Source: Thalassotalea sp. ND16A
GTDB lineage: Bacteria; Pseudomonadota; Gammaproteobacteria; Enterobacterales; Alteromonadaceae
Reading direction: 5' to 3'
DNA: 64,000 nucleotides
Assembly (NCBI RefSeq): GCF_000764205.1
Contig: NZ_JQDZ01000125.1
Coordinates: forward strand, 16,918-80,917
The notes beneath the pieces were generated by a model. The model had not been told where the DNA came from. It ran no database searches and saw only the letters and a program-made list of their open reading frames with translations. The position numbers were made by a program, and so were the translations under genes. This document shows, one piece after another, positions 28,640 to 37,799 of this stretch. Position 1 is the stretch's first letter, and each line of letters opens with the position of its first letter.

Positions 28640-29257
28640 ATGATCATTAACAAAGACAACATAGCCGAATTAGCCTGGGAAAAGATGGACAATATGCTCC
28701 CGGCAATCATTCAACACGCCGATACGGGTGCGGTATTAATGCAAGGTTACATGGACCAGGAAGCATTAACGCAAACCCTTGAAAGTGGCAAAGCCACATT
28801 CTTTTCTCGCAGCAAACAACGTTTGTGGCAAAAAGGCGAAAGCTCGAAAAACTATCTTTTAGTACAAGGCGTTTTAACCGACTGTGATCAGGACAGTTTG
28901 CTCATCAGCTGTCGACCACAAGGGCCGACTTGTCATTTAGGCACTAACTCTTGTTTCCCGGAAGAAAACATTAATCAGAAAAACTTTTTAGGTTATCTGG
29001 AACACGTGATCGATACTCGTAAAAACGATAAACCAGAAGACAGCTATACTGCCCATCTATTATCGAGAGGTACGGCAAGAGTGGCTCAAAAAGTGGGTGA
29101 AGAAGGCGTGGAAGTGGCTCTTGCCGCGGCAACCAACCAAAAACAAGAATTTATCGGCGAATGTGCTGACTTGTTCTACCACACTCTGGTATTGTTGGCA
29201 GATCAGGAAGTAGAATTAGCTGAAGTGATGGCGGTATTACAGTCTAGACATCAGTAG
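28640..29257 (+). CDS. hisI: Bifunctional PR-AMP cyclohydrolase / PR-ATP pyrophosphatase
   Basis: HisI domain (about 1-115; LMQGYMDQEAL, FFSRSKQRLWQKGESS, metal-binding DCDQDSLLI and CHLGTNSC) fused to the HisE domain (about 120-205; KVGEEGVEVALAA, ADLFYHTLVLL). The ATG at 28640 fits the family start (family members begin just before ELDWEK-like sequence) and has AGAGA 5 nt upstream; 28619 is also open but lies in the hisF end. Last gene of the his operon. Confidence 0.96.
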   Translation: MIINKDNIAELAWEKMDNMLPAIIQHADTGAVLMQGYMDQEALTQTLESGKATFFSRSKQRLWQKGESSKNYLLVQGVLTDCDQDSLLISCRPQGPTCHLGTNSCFPEENINQKNFLGYLEHVIDTRKNDKPEDSYTAHLLSRGTARVAQKVGEEGVEVALAAATNQKQEFIGECADLFYHTLVLLADQEVELAEVMAVLQSRHQ

Positions 29258-29269
29258 CAACGAAAAACA

Positions 29270-29310
29270 GGAACTAGGAACTAGGAACTAGGAACTAGGA
29301 ACTAGGAACT
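29270..29310. repeat. Tandem heptamer (GGAACTA)5.9
   Basis: Five full copies plus six bases of GGAACTA with no mismatch, lying after hisIE and 10 nt before the GNAT gene. A heptamer array is length-variable by slippage and could change spacing between hisIE and the next gene's signals. Confidence 0.9.
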
Positions 29311-29320
29311 TTAACAGGAT

Positions 29321-29815
29321 ATGCCTTTAACTATGAGTAATACAATCAATTGGCGAGCTAAAACCTTTAATCAGCTTAGCACCAACGAGTTGTACGACGC
29401 TTTGAAGCTGCGAGTCGATGTTTTTGTGGTTGAGCAAACCTGTTATTACCCTGAACTTGATGATTGTGACCGGGTAGAGGGTGCTATGCATTTGCTCGGT
29501 TACAATGACGAGCAATTGGTTGCATACCTACGCCTTTTACCTAAAGGCGTATCTTACCCGGATTATGTCAGCATTGGTCGAGTGGCAACGCGAGCAGATT
29601 ACCGCGGTAAAGGCATCGGCCACCCGTTAATGAGCAAAGCGCTTGAAGTTTGTGAACAACAATGGCCGGGGCAAAATATAAAAATATCGGCGCAAGAACA
29701 CTTGGAAAAATACTACAAGCAGCACGATTTTGTCAGAGTTTCTGAGATGTATTTAGAAGATGATATTCCTCATATCGCCATGCTTTTAGACAAATCGAGT
29801 ATTCCAAATACTTAA
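29321..29815 (+). CDS. ElaA-like GNAT N-acetyltransferase
   Basis: 164-residue GNAT of the ElaA type: ALKLRVDVFVVEQTCYYPELD at the start of the fold, then the acetyl-CoA loop RVATRADYRGKGIGHPLM. Substrate unknown. Start options are 29321 and 29333; neither has a well-spaced ribosome site (AGGA is 1 or 13 nt away). It follows the his operon across the heptamer array. Confidence 0.87.
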   Translation: MPLTMSNTINWRAKTFNQLSTNELYDALKLRVDVFVVEQTCYYPELDDCDRVEGAMHLLGYNDEQLVAYLRLLPKGVSYPDYVSIGRVATRADYRGKGIGHPLMSKALEVCEQQWPGQNIKISAQEHLEKYYKQHDFVRVSEMYLEDDIPHIAMLLDKSSIPNT

Positions 29816-30066
29816 TCAATACATTTTCATCTCGGCAGGCTTATTGCCGAATCGGTTGCTCATTGATAAATTTTACTGCGTATTTCGCAAAATAAATCGC
29901 TACCTTTATGGATCTTAAGTGTGGGTAACAAGCAGCCCTAGTGGAATTATTGCATCTAATTAAAAACCTACTACATTTATTAATGCGCCGTTAACACTAT
30001 CTGTTTTTGTTGCTAATTTCGCTCATATATAATTCACACAAACAAGAGTTTAAAGAGGAAACTAAT

Positions 30067-30450
30067 ATGAAATCACCTTTTACAAAAGCGCTATCGTTCA
30101 TCATTGCCCTTGGACTCAGTCTTAGTGCTTACGCTGATACACGTATTGAACAAGTTTGGTCTTGTACGCTTAATGACGGAAAATCTATGGATGATGTAAA
30201 GGCACTAAATCACAAATGGGTGAAATATGTGAATAAAGCCGTTAAAGGTGGTGACATACAAAGTTATGTAGCAACTGCCATCGTTGGAAAGATGGCAGTT
30301 TTTATTTTTGTAGACTCATTTCCAAACATGGGCTCTTGGACGGCTAAGGAAGCGGCAATGGATGCTGAAGAGGGAAAAAAACTCAATGAAGCCTTCGATG
30401 AAATCGCGGAGTGTCAATCAAATTCACTGTATTCTGTAGAAGAAAGTTAA
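30067..30450 (+). CDS. Exported hypothetical protein
   Basis: 127-residue unrecognised protein. A signal peptide (MKSPFTKALSFIIALGLSLS, cut near AYA-DT) is followed by a small domain with RIEQVWSCTLNDGKSMDDVK and a C-terminal IAECQSNSLYS; the two Cys could form a disulphide. AGAGGA is 8 nt before the ATG at 30067; the frame runs upstream to 30007 but without a signal-like start. The overall layout suggests a periplasmic alpha/beta-barrel dimer (NIPSNAP- or ABM-like), which is a guess. Confidence 0.7.
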   Translation: MKSPFTKALSFIIALGLSLSAYADTRIEQVWSCTLNDGKSMDDVKALNHKWVKYVNKAVKGGDIQSYVATAIVGKMAVFIFVDSFPNMGSWTAKEAAMDAEEGKKLNEAFDEIAECQSNSLYSVEES

Positions 30451-30478
30451 TTAGCTGCTTTAATTAAATTAGCAATGG

Positions 30479-30514
30479 CTCCCCCCAACTGTAATTGAGT
30501 CATTCGGGGGAGTG
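30479..30514. terminator. C/G-rich hairpin after the exported hypothetical gene
   Basis: CTCCCCC and GGGGGAG pair across about 20 nt, 28 nt after the stop at 30450. No T-run follows, so termination is uncertain. Confidence 0.35.
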
Positions 30515-30537
30515 ATAATTATCTAGTGATAAATTCG

Positions 30538-30738
30538 TCAATTATGATTTAATAAATCGACGAATCGCTTTGCGCCTACTTCTAATTTGTGCACTTTGCC
30601 CAACAGCAGCATTATTCGCATCATTCCTTTCATCACTAGTCCATCTACCGGCTCTTTTAATGACTTTACCGCAGCTCGAACTGAATCCAGATCCCAAAAG
30701 TGAGATGGCTTTGCACAATACAATCTATCCTCACACAA
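30538..30738 (-). CDS. Doubtful small ORF
   Basis: 66 codons from TTG 30738; the frame stays open about 45 nt further without ATG or GTG and translates to plausible-looking sequence (KFRYKITFLCEDRLYC). No Shine-Dalgarno and no recognised family. It may be the 3' part of a decayed gene or noise. Confidence 0.2.
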   Translation of the reverse strand: MCEDRLYCAKPSHFWDLDSVRAAVKSLKEPVDGLVMKGMMRIMLLLGKVHKLEVGAKRFVDLLNHN

Positions 30739-30935
30739 AAAAGTAATTTTATAACGAAATTTATTTACTAAGACGATCAGAATCTAATAAAAACTTGTGT
30801 AGAGCGGCATAATGTTGTAATAATACAACATGAGTATTCAGCAAAATCGTTAAGGCCGTGTAACTAACTTTTGCTATTTGAATCACTATTACTGTATTGA
30901 TGAGCTAATTCATCAGTTAACAAGAGGAAAATAAG

Positions 30936-31076
30936 ATGGAAGATCAAAATATAGCTGCAAACGAAGATAAGAGTGTAGAGTCAACAGAGTTTAATTATGA
31001 CAACAGTGGTTGGCCTCGTGATTTTGATATTCGTATTGAAGTGGCTGAGCAGCGTGAAGTATTGGAATGTCTCTAG
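30936..31076 (+). CDS. Small 46-residue protein
   Basis: ATG preceded by AGAGGA with 7-nt spacing opens 46 codons: an acidic N-terminus (MEDQNIAANEDKSVES) then a more ordered GWPRDFDIRIEVAEQRE. The strong ribosome site and acidic composition support a real gene; family not recognised. It could alternatively be the 5' end of a gene whose remainder is lost, since about 230 nt of non-coding sequence follow. Confidence 0.5.
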   Translation: MEDQNIAANEDKSVESTEFNYDNSGWPRDFDIRIEVAEQREVLECL

Positions 31077-31309
31077 TCACAGATTGGCTGAAATATAAGT
31101 TAGTTGGAGCAAATGAACATTAACCTCAGTGTATGCCAGTGGCACCGAATCGTGGTTGATGTTCATATTTACTAGGGTTGAGTTTAAATTTTTTATTTTA
31201 CATATAAATAAAAATTAACTCCCTGTAGCTCTCCCATATTGGTTTTATTGTCATAGAGTTGATGAATAATCAAGGCGCTATAATATTCATCCCAAGCCGC
31301 TTGAAATTC
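31077..31309. other. Intergenic, AT-rich, nothing recognised
   Basis: No ORF with a ribosome site. A short palindrome CAAGCCGCTTG near its right end, just past the TonB-like gene's stop, may be a terminator. Confidence 0.4.
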
Positions 31310-31936
31310 CTAATAAATAATATGTTTGGATTGTTTTTTGCCAAAATCTAGACGTACCGACAAGTTTTCCTGAGATACCGTTTTGCCGTTCACAACTTTT
31401 GCTTTGTATTTCCAATTGTTTAGTGCATCTATTGCCGCCTGGTTAAATATCACTTCGGGTTCAGCATCAATAATGACAATATCTTCTACTCTTCCCCAGC
31501 GATTGACACTAAAATTCAGTTTTACCCAGCCCCTGACTTTTTGTTGAGCTGCAGCTACCGGATAACGAGGTAAAGATCGGTAAATAGGGATAGCATCATT
31601 GTCTTTAATAACGCCAACGGCAAATTCTTGGTTGGCAAAGTTATTGTCTATGCTTATCTTTGGCATCGACATATCAACCGGTAACTTGGCTTGTGCTTTG
31701 GCAACGGTTCTATCATTAAACTGACCAACCGGTTTTTCCACATGCTCTGGCGGTGGATCCAATATACGGTTTTTACGGGCAAGGGCACTGTCTTCGGGTT
31801 CATTGATAATGGTGATGATAGTGAAGTCCTCAACTTCTTCAAGGTAGACCTCTTCGGTTGCAACTAAGGAAGCCATAATTGCAAATAGAGCAAATGATAT
31901 TAATGCGCCAAGCAGAATAGGAATAAAAAATTTCAA
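31310..31936 (-). CDS. TonB-family protein (TonB2-like)
   Basis: A single N-terminal membrane anchor (KFFIPILLGALISFALF) is followed by a short Pro/Glu region (LDPPPEHVEKPVG, no long PEPK repeat) and a C-terminal TonB domain: LPRYPVAAAQQKVRGWVKLN, VDRWG-like VNRWGRVEDI and AIDALNNWKYKAK. TTG 31936 is chosen: GGAGG lies 4 nt upstream and the anchor begins immediately, as in TonB2 proteins; TTG 31960 and GTG 31957 lack a ribosome site. No ExbB/ExbD is nearby. It transduces energy to outer-membrane transporters. Confidence 0.82.
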   Translation of the reverse strand: MKFFIPILLGALISFALFAIMASLVATEEVYLEEVEDFTIITIINEPEDSALARKNRILDPPPEHVEKPVGQFNDRTVAKAQAKLPVDMSMPKISIDNNFANQEFAVGVIKDNDAIPIYRSLPRYPVAAAQQKVRGWVKLNFSVNRWGRVEDIVIIDAEPEVIFNQAAIDALNNWKYKAKVVNGKTVSQENLSVRLDFGKKQSKHIIY

Positions 31937-32096
31937 GCCGCCTCCAATATCTAGCACCAATAAACTTAATTATTTGAGTTAAGTATAGCTATTGATTTTA
32001 AAGGTAAAAGCTTATTATTAAAATCAATTAATGCTTTGCGGATATTATTGTTTGTACTACTATCTTTACAGCAACTTACCTAAGGATAAAAACAAC

Positions 32097-32495
32097 ATGG
32101 GTACTACATTATTATTGACTGGATTTTATGCCGGTATTTTAACATTTTTATATATTGCTTTATCGTTTAAAGTGATTAACTTACGAAGAAAACACAGCGT
32201 TGGTATTGGTGATGGGGAGAACTCTGAACTTGCCAAAGCCATTCGAGTGCACAGTAATTTTGCTGAGTATATTCCACTTACCTTAGTGTTGTTCGCTATT
32301 TATGAAATCAACCATGGGTCAATGCAAATATTGCATGGTTTAGGCGGGTTTTTAGTGATCTGTCGATTTCTACATGCTTTTGGTCTTGCCAGAAGTAAAG
32401 GGACCACCTGGCAACGTTTTATAGGTGCAGCAGGCACTTTCGGTGTAATGTTAGTGTTAGCCGTTATCAACATTGCATGGTTGGCGGGGTTTTAA
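32097..32495 (+). CDS. MAPEG-family membrane protein (YecN-like)
   Basis: 132 residues with four hydrophobic segments and the MAPEG block AIRVHSNFAEYIPLTLVLF followed by HGLGGFLVICRFLHAFG. MAPEG proteins include microsomal glutathione transferases; bacterial YecN-type function is unknown. ATG 32097 follows AAGGA by 10 nt and matches E. coli YecN (131); the frame opens earlier at 32031 without support. Confidence 0.9.
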   Translation: MGTTLLLTGFYAGILTFLYIALSFKVINLRRKHSVGIGDGENSELAKAIRVHSNFAEYIPLTLVLFAIYEINHGSMQILHGLGGFLVICRFLHAFGLARSKGTTWQRFIGAAGTFGVMLVLAVINIAWLAGF

Positions 32496-32503
32496 CCTCG
32501 CAG
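32478..32503. repeat. Left copy of a 26-bp direct repeat (yecN 3' end)
   Basis: TGGTTGGCGGGGTTTTAACC and the following CTCGCAG, which encode the last residues and stop of the MAPEG gene, recur almost exactly at 32695-32722. The sequence is itself partly palindromic (GCGGGGTT/AACCTCGC). Confidence 0.75.
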
Positions 32504-32566
32504 GGTTGGCGCAGGCAAATTAATCTGGCTTACGCCATCATGCGAGAATAAATTCCCGCCAACGAA

Positions 32567-32659
32567 AACCATCCCTGGAAATTCTAAGTTAATTCGTCCC
32601 TGAATTAACAGAATTGGAACCATCCCTGGAAATTCTAAGTTAATTCGTCCCTAAATTAA
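32567..32659. repeat. Two-unit direct repeat, 51-bp period
   Basis: Units 32567-32608 and 32618-32659 (42 bp each) differ at one base; each begins AACCATCCCTGGAAATTC. It lies between the MAPEG gene and adk, inside the sequence bracketed by the two copies of the yecN 3'-end repeat. Confidence 0.85.
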
Positions 32660-32695
32660 AAAAGCCCTGACATATTCTAATGTCAGGGCTTTTTT
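32658..32695. terminator. Bidirectional terminator between yecN-like gene and adk
   Basis: AAAAAAGCCCTGACAT, loop ATTCTA, ATGTCAGGGCTTTTTT: a perfect 16-bp inverted repeat with A and T runs on both sides, suited to both converging genes. Confidence 0.93.
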
Positions 32696-32722
32696 GGTTG
32701 GCGGGGTTTCAACCTCGCGCAG
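32695..32722. repeat. Right copy of the yecN 3'-end repeat
   Basis: Near-identical to 32478-32503 (one substitution and a two-base insertion) but outside any gene; located 12 nt from the adk stop. Confidence 0.75.
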
Positions 32723-32734
32723 TAAATAAAGTGC

Positions 32735-33460
<726 letters not shown>

Positions 33461-33561
33461 TCACAGCAATTTTTTGGTTAATCTGCATATTACTATAATT
33501 GTGCCGCTTTGCGACTAGACCATAGTCGCAATTACTTATCAAATACGGACAAATCATTATC

Positions 33562-33599
33562 AAAAAAGAGAAAATACAAAGCAATGTATTTTCTCTTTA
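33562..33599 (-). terminator. Terminator after htpG
   Basis: A perfect 14-bp stem (AAAGAGAAAATACA/TGTATTTTCTCTTT) with 6-nt loop; on the minus strand it is followed by a T-run. It separates htpG from adk. Confidence 0.88.
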
Positions 33600-33648
33600 G
33601 TTGTGGTTAAGACTATGTCGTTAACCTTTATTTATGAGTTGAAAAAGC

Positions 33649-35589
33649 TTACTTAGTTAGGCTAAGCATTAACTTGTTCAAACGGCTGACAAAAGATGCA
33701 GGATCTTTTAAACTGCCACGTTCGGCCAACAGGGCTTGCTCATATAACACTTCCGCCCATTCATTAAACCTGGCTTCATCTTGCTCATCTGATACATGAT
33801 TAATTAACGCATGTTCCGCGTTTATTTCAAACACAGGCTTAGTTTCTGGCACTTCTTGACCCACCGATTGCATCAGTTTGATCATTTGGCTGCTCATGTC
33901 GTCTTCATCGGCAACAATACATACCGGCGAATCGGTTAAACGATGCGAAATACGAACGTCTTTCACTTTATCGCCTAAGCTTGTTTTTAAGCGTGCAACC
34001 ACACCATCAAATTCTTTTGCCAGTTTTTCTTGCGCTTCTTTAGTTTCAGCATCGTCCATGTCGCCTAAATCAAGACCACCACGAGTAACCGATTGTAACT
34101 GCTTATCTGCAAAGTCAGTTAAGTGGCTTACTAACCACTCGTCAATACGATCGCTTAGTAATAAAACTTCGATACCTTTTTTGCGGAATACTTCTAGATG
34201 AGGGCTGTTTTTCGCCGCTTCGAAGCTATCGGCCACTACGTAGTAAATTTTATCCTGACCGTCTTTCATCCGGTCAATGTAATCGGTTAACGATACATTT
34301 TGCGTAGCAGTGTCGTTTTCGGTTGAAGCAAAGCGTAATAGCTTAGCAACGGCTTCTTTATTGGCTGCATCTTCCGATGGACCTTCTTTTAGCACCTGGC
34401 CAAACTCATCCCAGAATGACTGGTATTTTTCAGCATCTTTCTTCGCCAGCTTATCAAGCATGGTTAATACCCGTTTGGTACAACCTTTGCGCATTGCCTG
34501 AGTAACTTTGTTGTCTTGTAAAATTTCACGAGACACGTTTAACGGTAAATCGTTCGAATCAAGCAAACCTTTGACAAAACGAAGGTAAGTAGGCATGAAC
34601 TGTTCGGCATCGTCCATGATAAATACACGTTGTACGTATAATTTCAAACCGTGCTGACGTTCGCGGTTATACATATCAAATGGCGCTTTGGCAGGTACAT
34701 ACAAAAGTGAAGTATATTCTGTAGTCCCTTCTACCTTGTTATGTGCCCATAATAATGGCTCGCCAAAATCATGCGAAACGTGTTTGTAAAATTCTTTGTA
34801 TTCGTCATCAGAAACATCCGACTTTTCACGAGTCCATAGTGCTTCGGCTTTATTTACACTTTCCCATTGCGCAGCAACGGCAGCAACGGCAGGGATTTCT
34901 TCACCATCAGGGCCTTCACTTGCCGGGATTTCGGCAACTTCTGCGCCCATCATTTCAACGGGAATAGAGATATGGTCTGAGTATTTAGTAACGATTGACT
35001 TTAATCGAAAATCGTCTAAAAATTCATTTTCATCTTCTTTTAAGAAAAGAATAATGTCAGTACCACGGGTTGATTTGTCAATGTTTTCTACAGAAAAGTC
35101 TCCTTCTCCAGCCGATGTCCATTCTACGCCATCGCTTGCTTGTGAGCCGGCAGCGCGAGTGCGAACCACGACTTTATCGGCAACGATAAATGCCGAATAA
35201 AAACCGACACCAAATTGACCAATTAGCTGGGAATCAGACGCCTGGTCACCAGATAATTTCGAGAAGAAATCAGCGGTACCTGATTTGGCTATGGTCCCTA
35301 AGTGAGTGATAACATCATCACGAGTCATGCCAATACCATTGTCAGAAATAGTAATGGTATTCGCCTCTTTGTCCGCTTTTACGCGAACGCGAAGATTTGC
35401 ATCGCCATCGTATAAGTCGCCATTTGATAATGCTTTAAAGCGCAATTTATCGGCGGCATCGGCAGAGTTAGATACTAATTCACGCAGGAAAATTTCTTTA
35501 TTGGAATATAAAGAGTGGATCATTAATTGTAATAATTGTTTAACTTCAGTTTGAAAACCGTGAACTTCTTTATGGCCTGTATCAGACAT
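33649..35589 (-). CDS. htpG: Molecular chaperone HtpG (Hsp90)
   Basis: Bacterial Hsp90 acting on late folding clients. 646 residues: N-terminal GHKL ATPase ([44 protein letters not shown]), middle domain with catalytic [13 protein letters not shown], and C-terminal dimerisation domain. AGGAG precedes the ATG, and a sigma32-like promoter lies at 35666-35693. Confidence 0.97.
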   Translation of the reverse strand: MSDTGHKEVHGFQTEVKQLLQLMIHSLYSNKEIFLRELVSNSADAADKLRFKALSNGDLYDGDANLRVRVKADKEANTITISDNGIGMTRDDVITHLGTIAKSGTADFFSKLSGDQASDSQLIGQFGVGFYSAFIVADKVVVRTRAAGSQASDGVEWTSAGEGDFSVENIDKSTRGTDIILFLKEDENEFLDDFRLKSIVTKYSDHISIPVEMMGAEVAEIPASEGPDGEEIPAVAAVAAQWESVNKAEALWTREKSDVSDDEYKEFYKHVSHDFGEPLLWAHNKVEGTTEYTSLLYVPAKAPFDMYNRERQHGLKLYVQRVFIMDDAEQFMPTYLRFVKGLLDSNDLPLNVSREILQDNKVTQAMRKGCTKRVLTMLDKLAKKDAEKYQSFWDEFGQVLKEGPSEDAANKEAVAKLLRFASTENDTATQNVSLTDYIDRMKDGQDKIYYVVADSFEAAKNSPHLEVFRKKGIEVLLLSDRIDEWLVSHLTDFADKQLQSVTRGGLDLGDMDDAETKEAQEKLAKEFDGVVARLKTSLGDKVKDVRISHRLTDSPVCIVADEDDMSSQMIKLMQSVGQEVPETKPVFEINAEHALINHVSDEQDEARFNEWAEVLYEQALLAERGSLKDPASFVSRLNKLMLSLTK

Positions 35590-35665
35590 AAAACGACATC
35601 TCCTAGATAACTAAAAATATACCTTTGATTGCGCCCATCGCGCATTGGTATTTACTATGAATAAG

Positions 35666-35693
35666 ATGTGGGGATAGGATAAAAATTTTAAAG
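35666..35693 (-). promoter_or_regulatory. Sigma32-like heat-shock promoter of htpG
   Basis: On the minus strand: CTTTAAA, 13-nt spacer, CCCCACAT, compared with the sigma32 consensus CTTGAAA / CCCCATNT. It lies about 75 nt upstream of the htpG ATG. Confidence 0.65.
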
Positions 35694-35806
35694 GGGGGTT
35701 TGAAAATTAAATTTCGTGCCCTTTGAATTGGTAAGTTGAATTCGTTGCAAGCAAAGAGCTCAACTGCCCATAGCTATCGACAAGTTAATTACAAATGAGC
35801 CGGTAA

Positions 35807-36006
35807 TTAATTAACTTGGTATTCATAAGCAAATCGAACGGCGATGCGGTTACCACGGTAAGCCCATAATTCTTTGATTAGCCGATAATCTTGCTCTTTT
35901 TGCCATTTGCGAGTGAGCAACTCAATGATTTGCTCTCTGCCATTCGAATTTTTTCTCTCGCACTTTGCTCGGTAAACGGAGGCAAAGGTTTTCTAACATT
36001 ATTCAT
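35807..36006 (-). pseudogene. Decayed DUF1348 (NTF2-like) gene
   Basis: Reading from ATG 36006 gives the DUF1348 N-terminus ([19 protein letters not shown]), then the frame changes. In another frame the second half reads [20 protein letters not shown], then [20 protein letters not shown], ending YQVN-stop. The central 30 or so residues of the family (around the WRNR segment) and the C-terminal half are missing. The junction lies near 35940. The total of 200 nt is not a multiple of three, confirming frame loss. Confidence 0.8.
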
Positions 36007-36027
36007 AATCATGGTCTGGTATTAAAA

Positions 36028-37698
36028 TTATATATCTAAGGTCAAATGTGAGCTCGTTGCTCGTGATACACACGGACACATTAACCCTTGCTGCTCTTGC
36101 TCGGCGACGCTTAACGCATTATCTAAATGCTTAGGGGTTCCTTCCAGTATTTTTACCGCACAAGTTTTACATTCGCCAGCTTTACAACTGTATGGCGCAG
36201 CAATGTTTGCGTCTAACATCGCATCCAAAATGCTTTGCTGTGCACTTACTTCCAGGGTAATAGCCGATTTATTTAATGTTACCGTAATTGCTGCAGCAGT
36301 ATCGTCGATGGCGGCAGTAAAACGTTCATAACAAATACGTTGTGGTACAATATTTTGTATTTTTGCCTCCTCTAAAAACGCATCAATTAACCGGCTTGGG
36401 CCGCAAATATAAAAAATGCTGTTGGCTGGAGCGCTAGTTAAAACATTACTGATATTTAAACGCTGACCTTCAGCTGAACGATAAATGTTAAAGCTATCAG
36501 CAAACTCTCTTTGCAATTTTTCTTGGAACGCCATACTTAAGTTATTTTTACCCGCATAGTGCAATGCGAATTCAAAGTTTTGTGCCCGTAAAGATTGTGC
36601 CATTGCTTTTATTGGCGTGATACCAATGCCACCGGCAACCAACACCGCAGGCGCCCCTTGCTGATGCAATGCTGATCGTAAACTAAAGTGGTTTTCTGGC
36701 TGTTGACAAGCGAGCACTAATCCCAGTTGAAAGTGTTGATGTATGGTATGCGAACCGCCCCTACCATCCGGCTCATTCAGCACTGCAATTTCATAAATGT
36801 CTCTTCGCTGCGGGTTTGAGCAAATAGAATAATGCCGCAATGCTTGCTCGCCAGTTGGCAATTGCACCGGTATTTGCAGGTGAGATCCGGCGACAACTTG
36901 CGGTAATTCATCACCATCAACGTCACGTAACTCATACGCTCGTATGTCTGGCGTTAATTGTCTGATCCCAGATATCACTAACTTAAGTGGGCCATCACCT
37001 AGCTTTTTAGGGTAAGAGCCCGTTGGGTAAGGATCTGTTGGCTCAACATTAATCGATGCAGAATTGCTTGCTGTGGAAGTGTTGCCGGGGTTGCTTTCAA
37101 TGGTCGCCAGCTGTTGCTTTAATTGTTGATTTTCTTGCTCTAGCGGCTTGAGTAATGTTTGTATTTCATCATTGTTATATCTGGGCGTAATGTATTTAGG
37201 GCAATTCCAGTCAAATGCTTCAACATGAATTAAAAACCCGCGCTCAACCGGTGCTCGATAATCCGCAACTTCTAGCTTAGCCAATGTTTCAGCATCATCC
37301 AGCGTTACTATGCTAACGCGGCCTAACAACTTCATTCGTGTGCGGTTTGGGTAATCCATAAAGATAATTGATACCCGATCATTGTTGCTAAAATTGCCGG
37401 TACTAATGTATTGACGGTTGCCAGTGTAATCGGCAAAACCTATGGTTTTGGCACCTAACACCCGCATAAAGCCGGCAGGTCCGCCACGATGTTGCACGTA
37501 AGGCCAGCGGGTTTCACTGACACTGGCCATATAAAAACTATCACGCAGAGCAATAAAGTTGGCTTCATAATCACTGAGTAAATGATTTACATCTTCGCCT
37601 TGTTCCATACTGGCATAGCCTGTGCGGCTATGTTGTTCAGTTTGAACTTGTTTCACTTGTTCGGTAAATGCAATTTTTGCGTATTTATGGGCCATCAT
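36028..37698 (-). CDS. Fusion oxidoreductase: PNPOx-like FMN domain + ferredoxin reductase + 2Fe-2S ferredoxin
   Basis: 556 residues in three parts: an N-terminal pyridoxamine-phosphate-oxidase-like split barrel (about 40-190; YVQHRGGPAGFMRVLGAKTI), a coiled-coil linker (about 188-205), an FAD/NAD(P)-binding reductase module (about 230-440; LRHYSICSNPQRRDIYEIAV, AGGIGITPIKAMAQSL, ICGPSRLIDAF) and a C-terminal plant-type 2Fe-2S domain (SCKAGECKTCAVKILEG plus a later Cys). It should pass electrons from NAD(P)H through FAD and Fe-S, perhaps to the FMN site or a partner. The substrate is unknown. It is upstream of the decayed DUF1348 gene and downstream of an AhpD-like gene. Confidence 0.85.
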   Translation of the reverse strand: MMAHKYAKIAFTEQVKQVQTEQHSRTGYASMEQGEDVNHLLSDYEANFIALRDSFYMASVSETRWPYVQHRGGPAGFMRVLGAKTIGFADYTGNRQYISTGNFSNNDRVSIIFMDYPNRTRMKLLGRVSIVTLDDAETLAKLEVADYRAPVERGFLIHVEAFDWNCPKYITPRYNNDEIQTLLKPLEQENQQLKQQLATIESNPGNTSTASNSASINVEPTDPYPTGSYPKKLGDGPLKLVISGIRQLTPDIRAYELRDVDGDELPQVVAGSHLQIPVQLPTGEQALRHYSICSNPQRRDIYEIAVLNEPDGRGGSHTIHQHFQLGLVLACQQPENHFSLRSALHQQGAPAVLVAGGIGITPIKAMAQSLRAQNFEFALHYAGKNNLSMAFQEKLQREFADSFNIYRSAEGQRLNISNVLTSAPANSIFYICGPSRLIDAFLEEAKIQNIVPQRICYERFTAAIDDTAAAITVTLNKSAITLEVSAQQSILDAMLDANIAAPYSCKAGECKTCAVKILEGTPKHLDNALSVAEQEQQGLMCPCVSRATSSHLTLDI

Positions 37699-37799
37699 TT
37701 CAACCTTAGCGGATGCTTTATTTTGCGCGTCGTAATCAATATTTTTTTATTGGATAACGGCCGAGGCCAATTCACGCCTCGGTCATATATTGCCTTTGC

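Noticed and set aside
29270..29310. Heptamer array as a CRISPR
   Set aside because: Units are 7 bp with no spacers and there are no cas genes.
32567..32659. Two 42-bp repeats as a minimal CRISPR array
   Set aside because: Only 9 bp separates the units and both lie beside a terminator; it is a simple duplicated intergenic segment.
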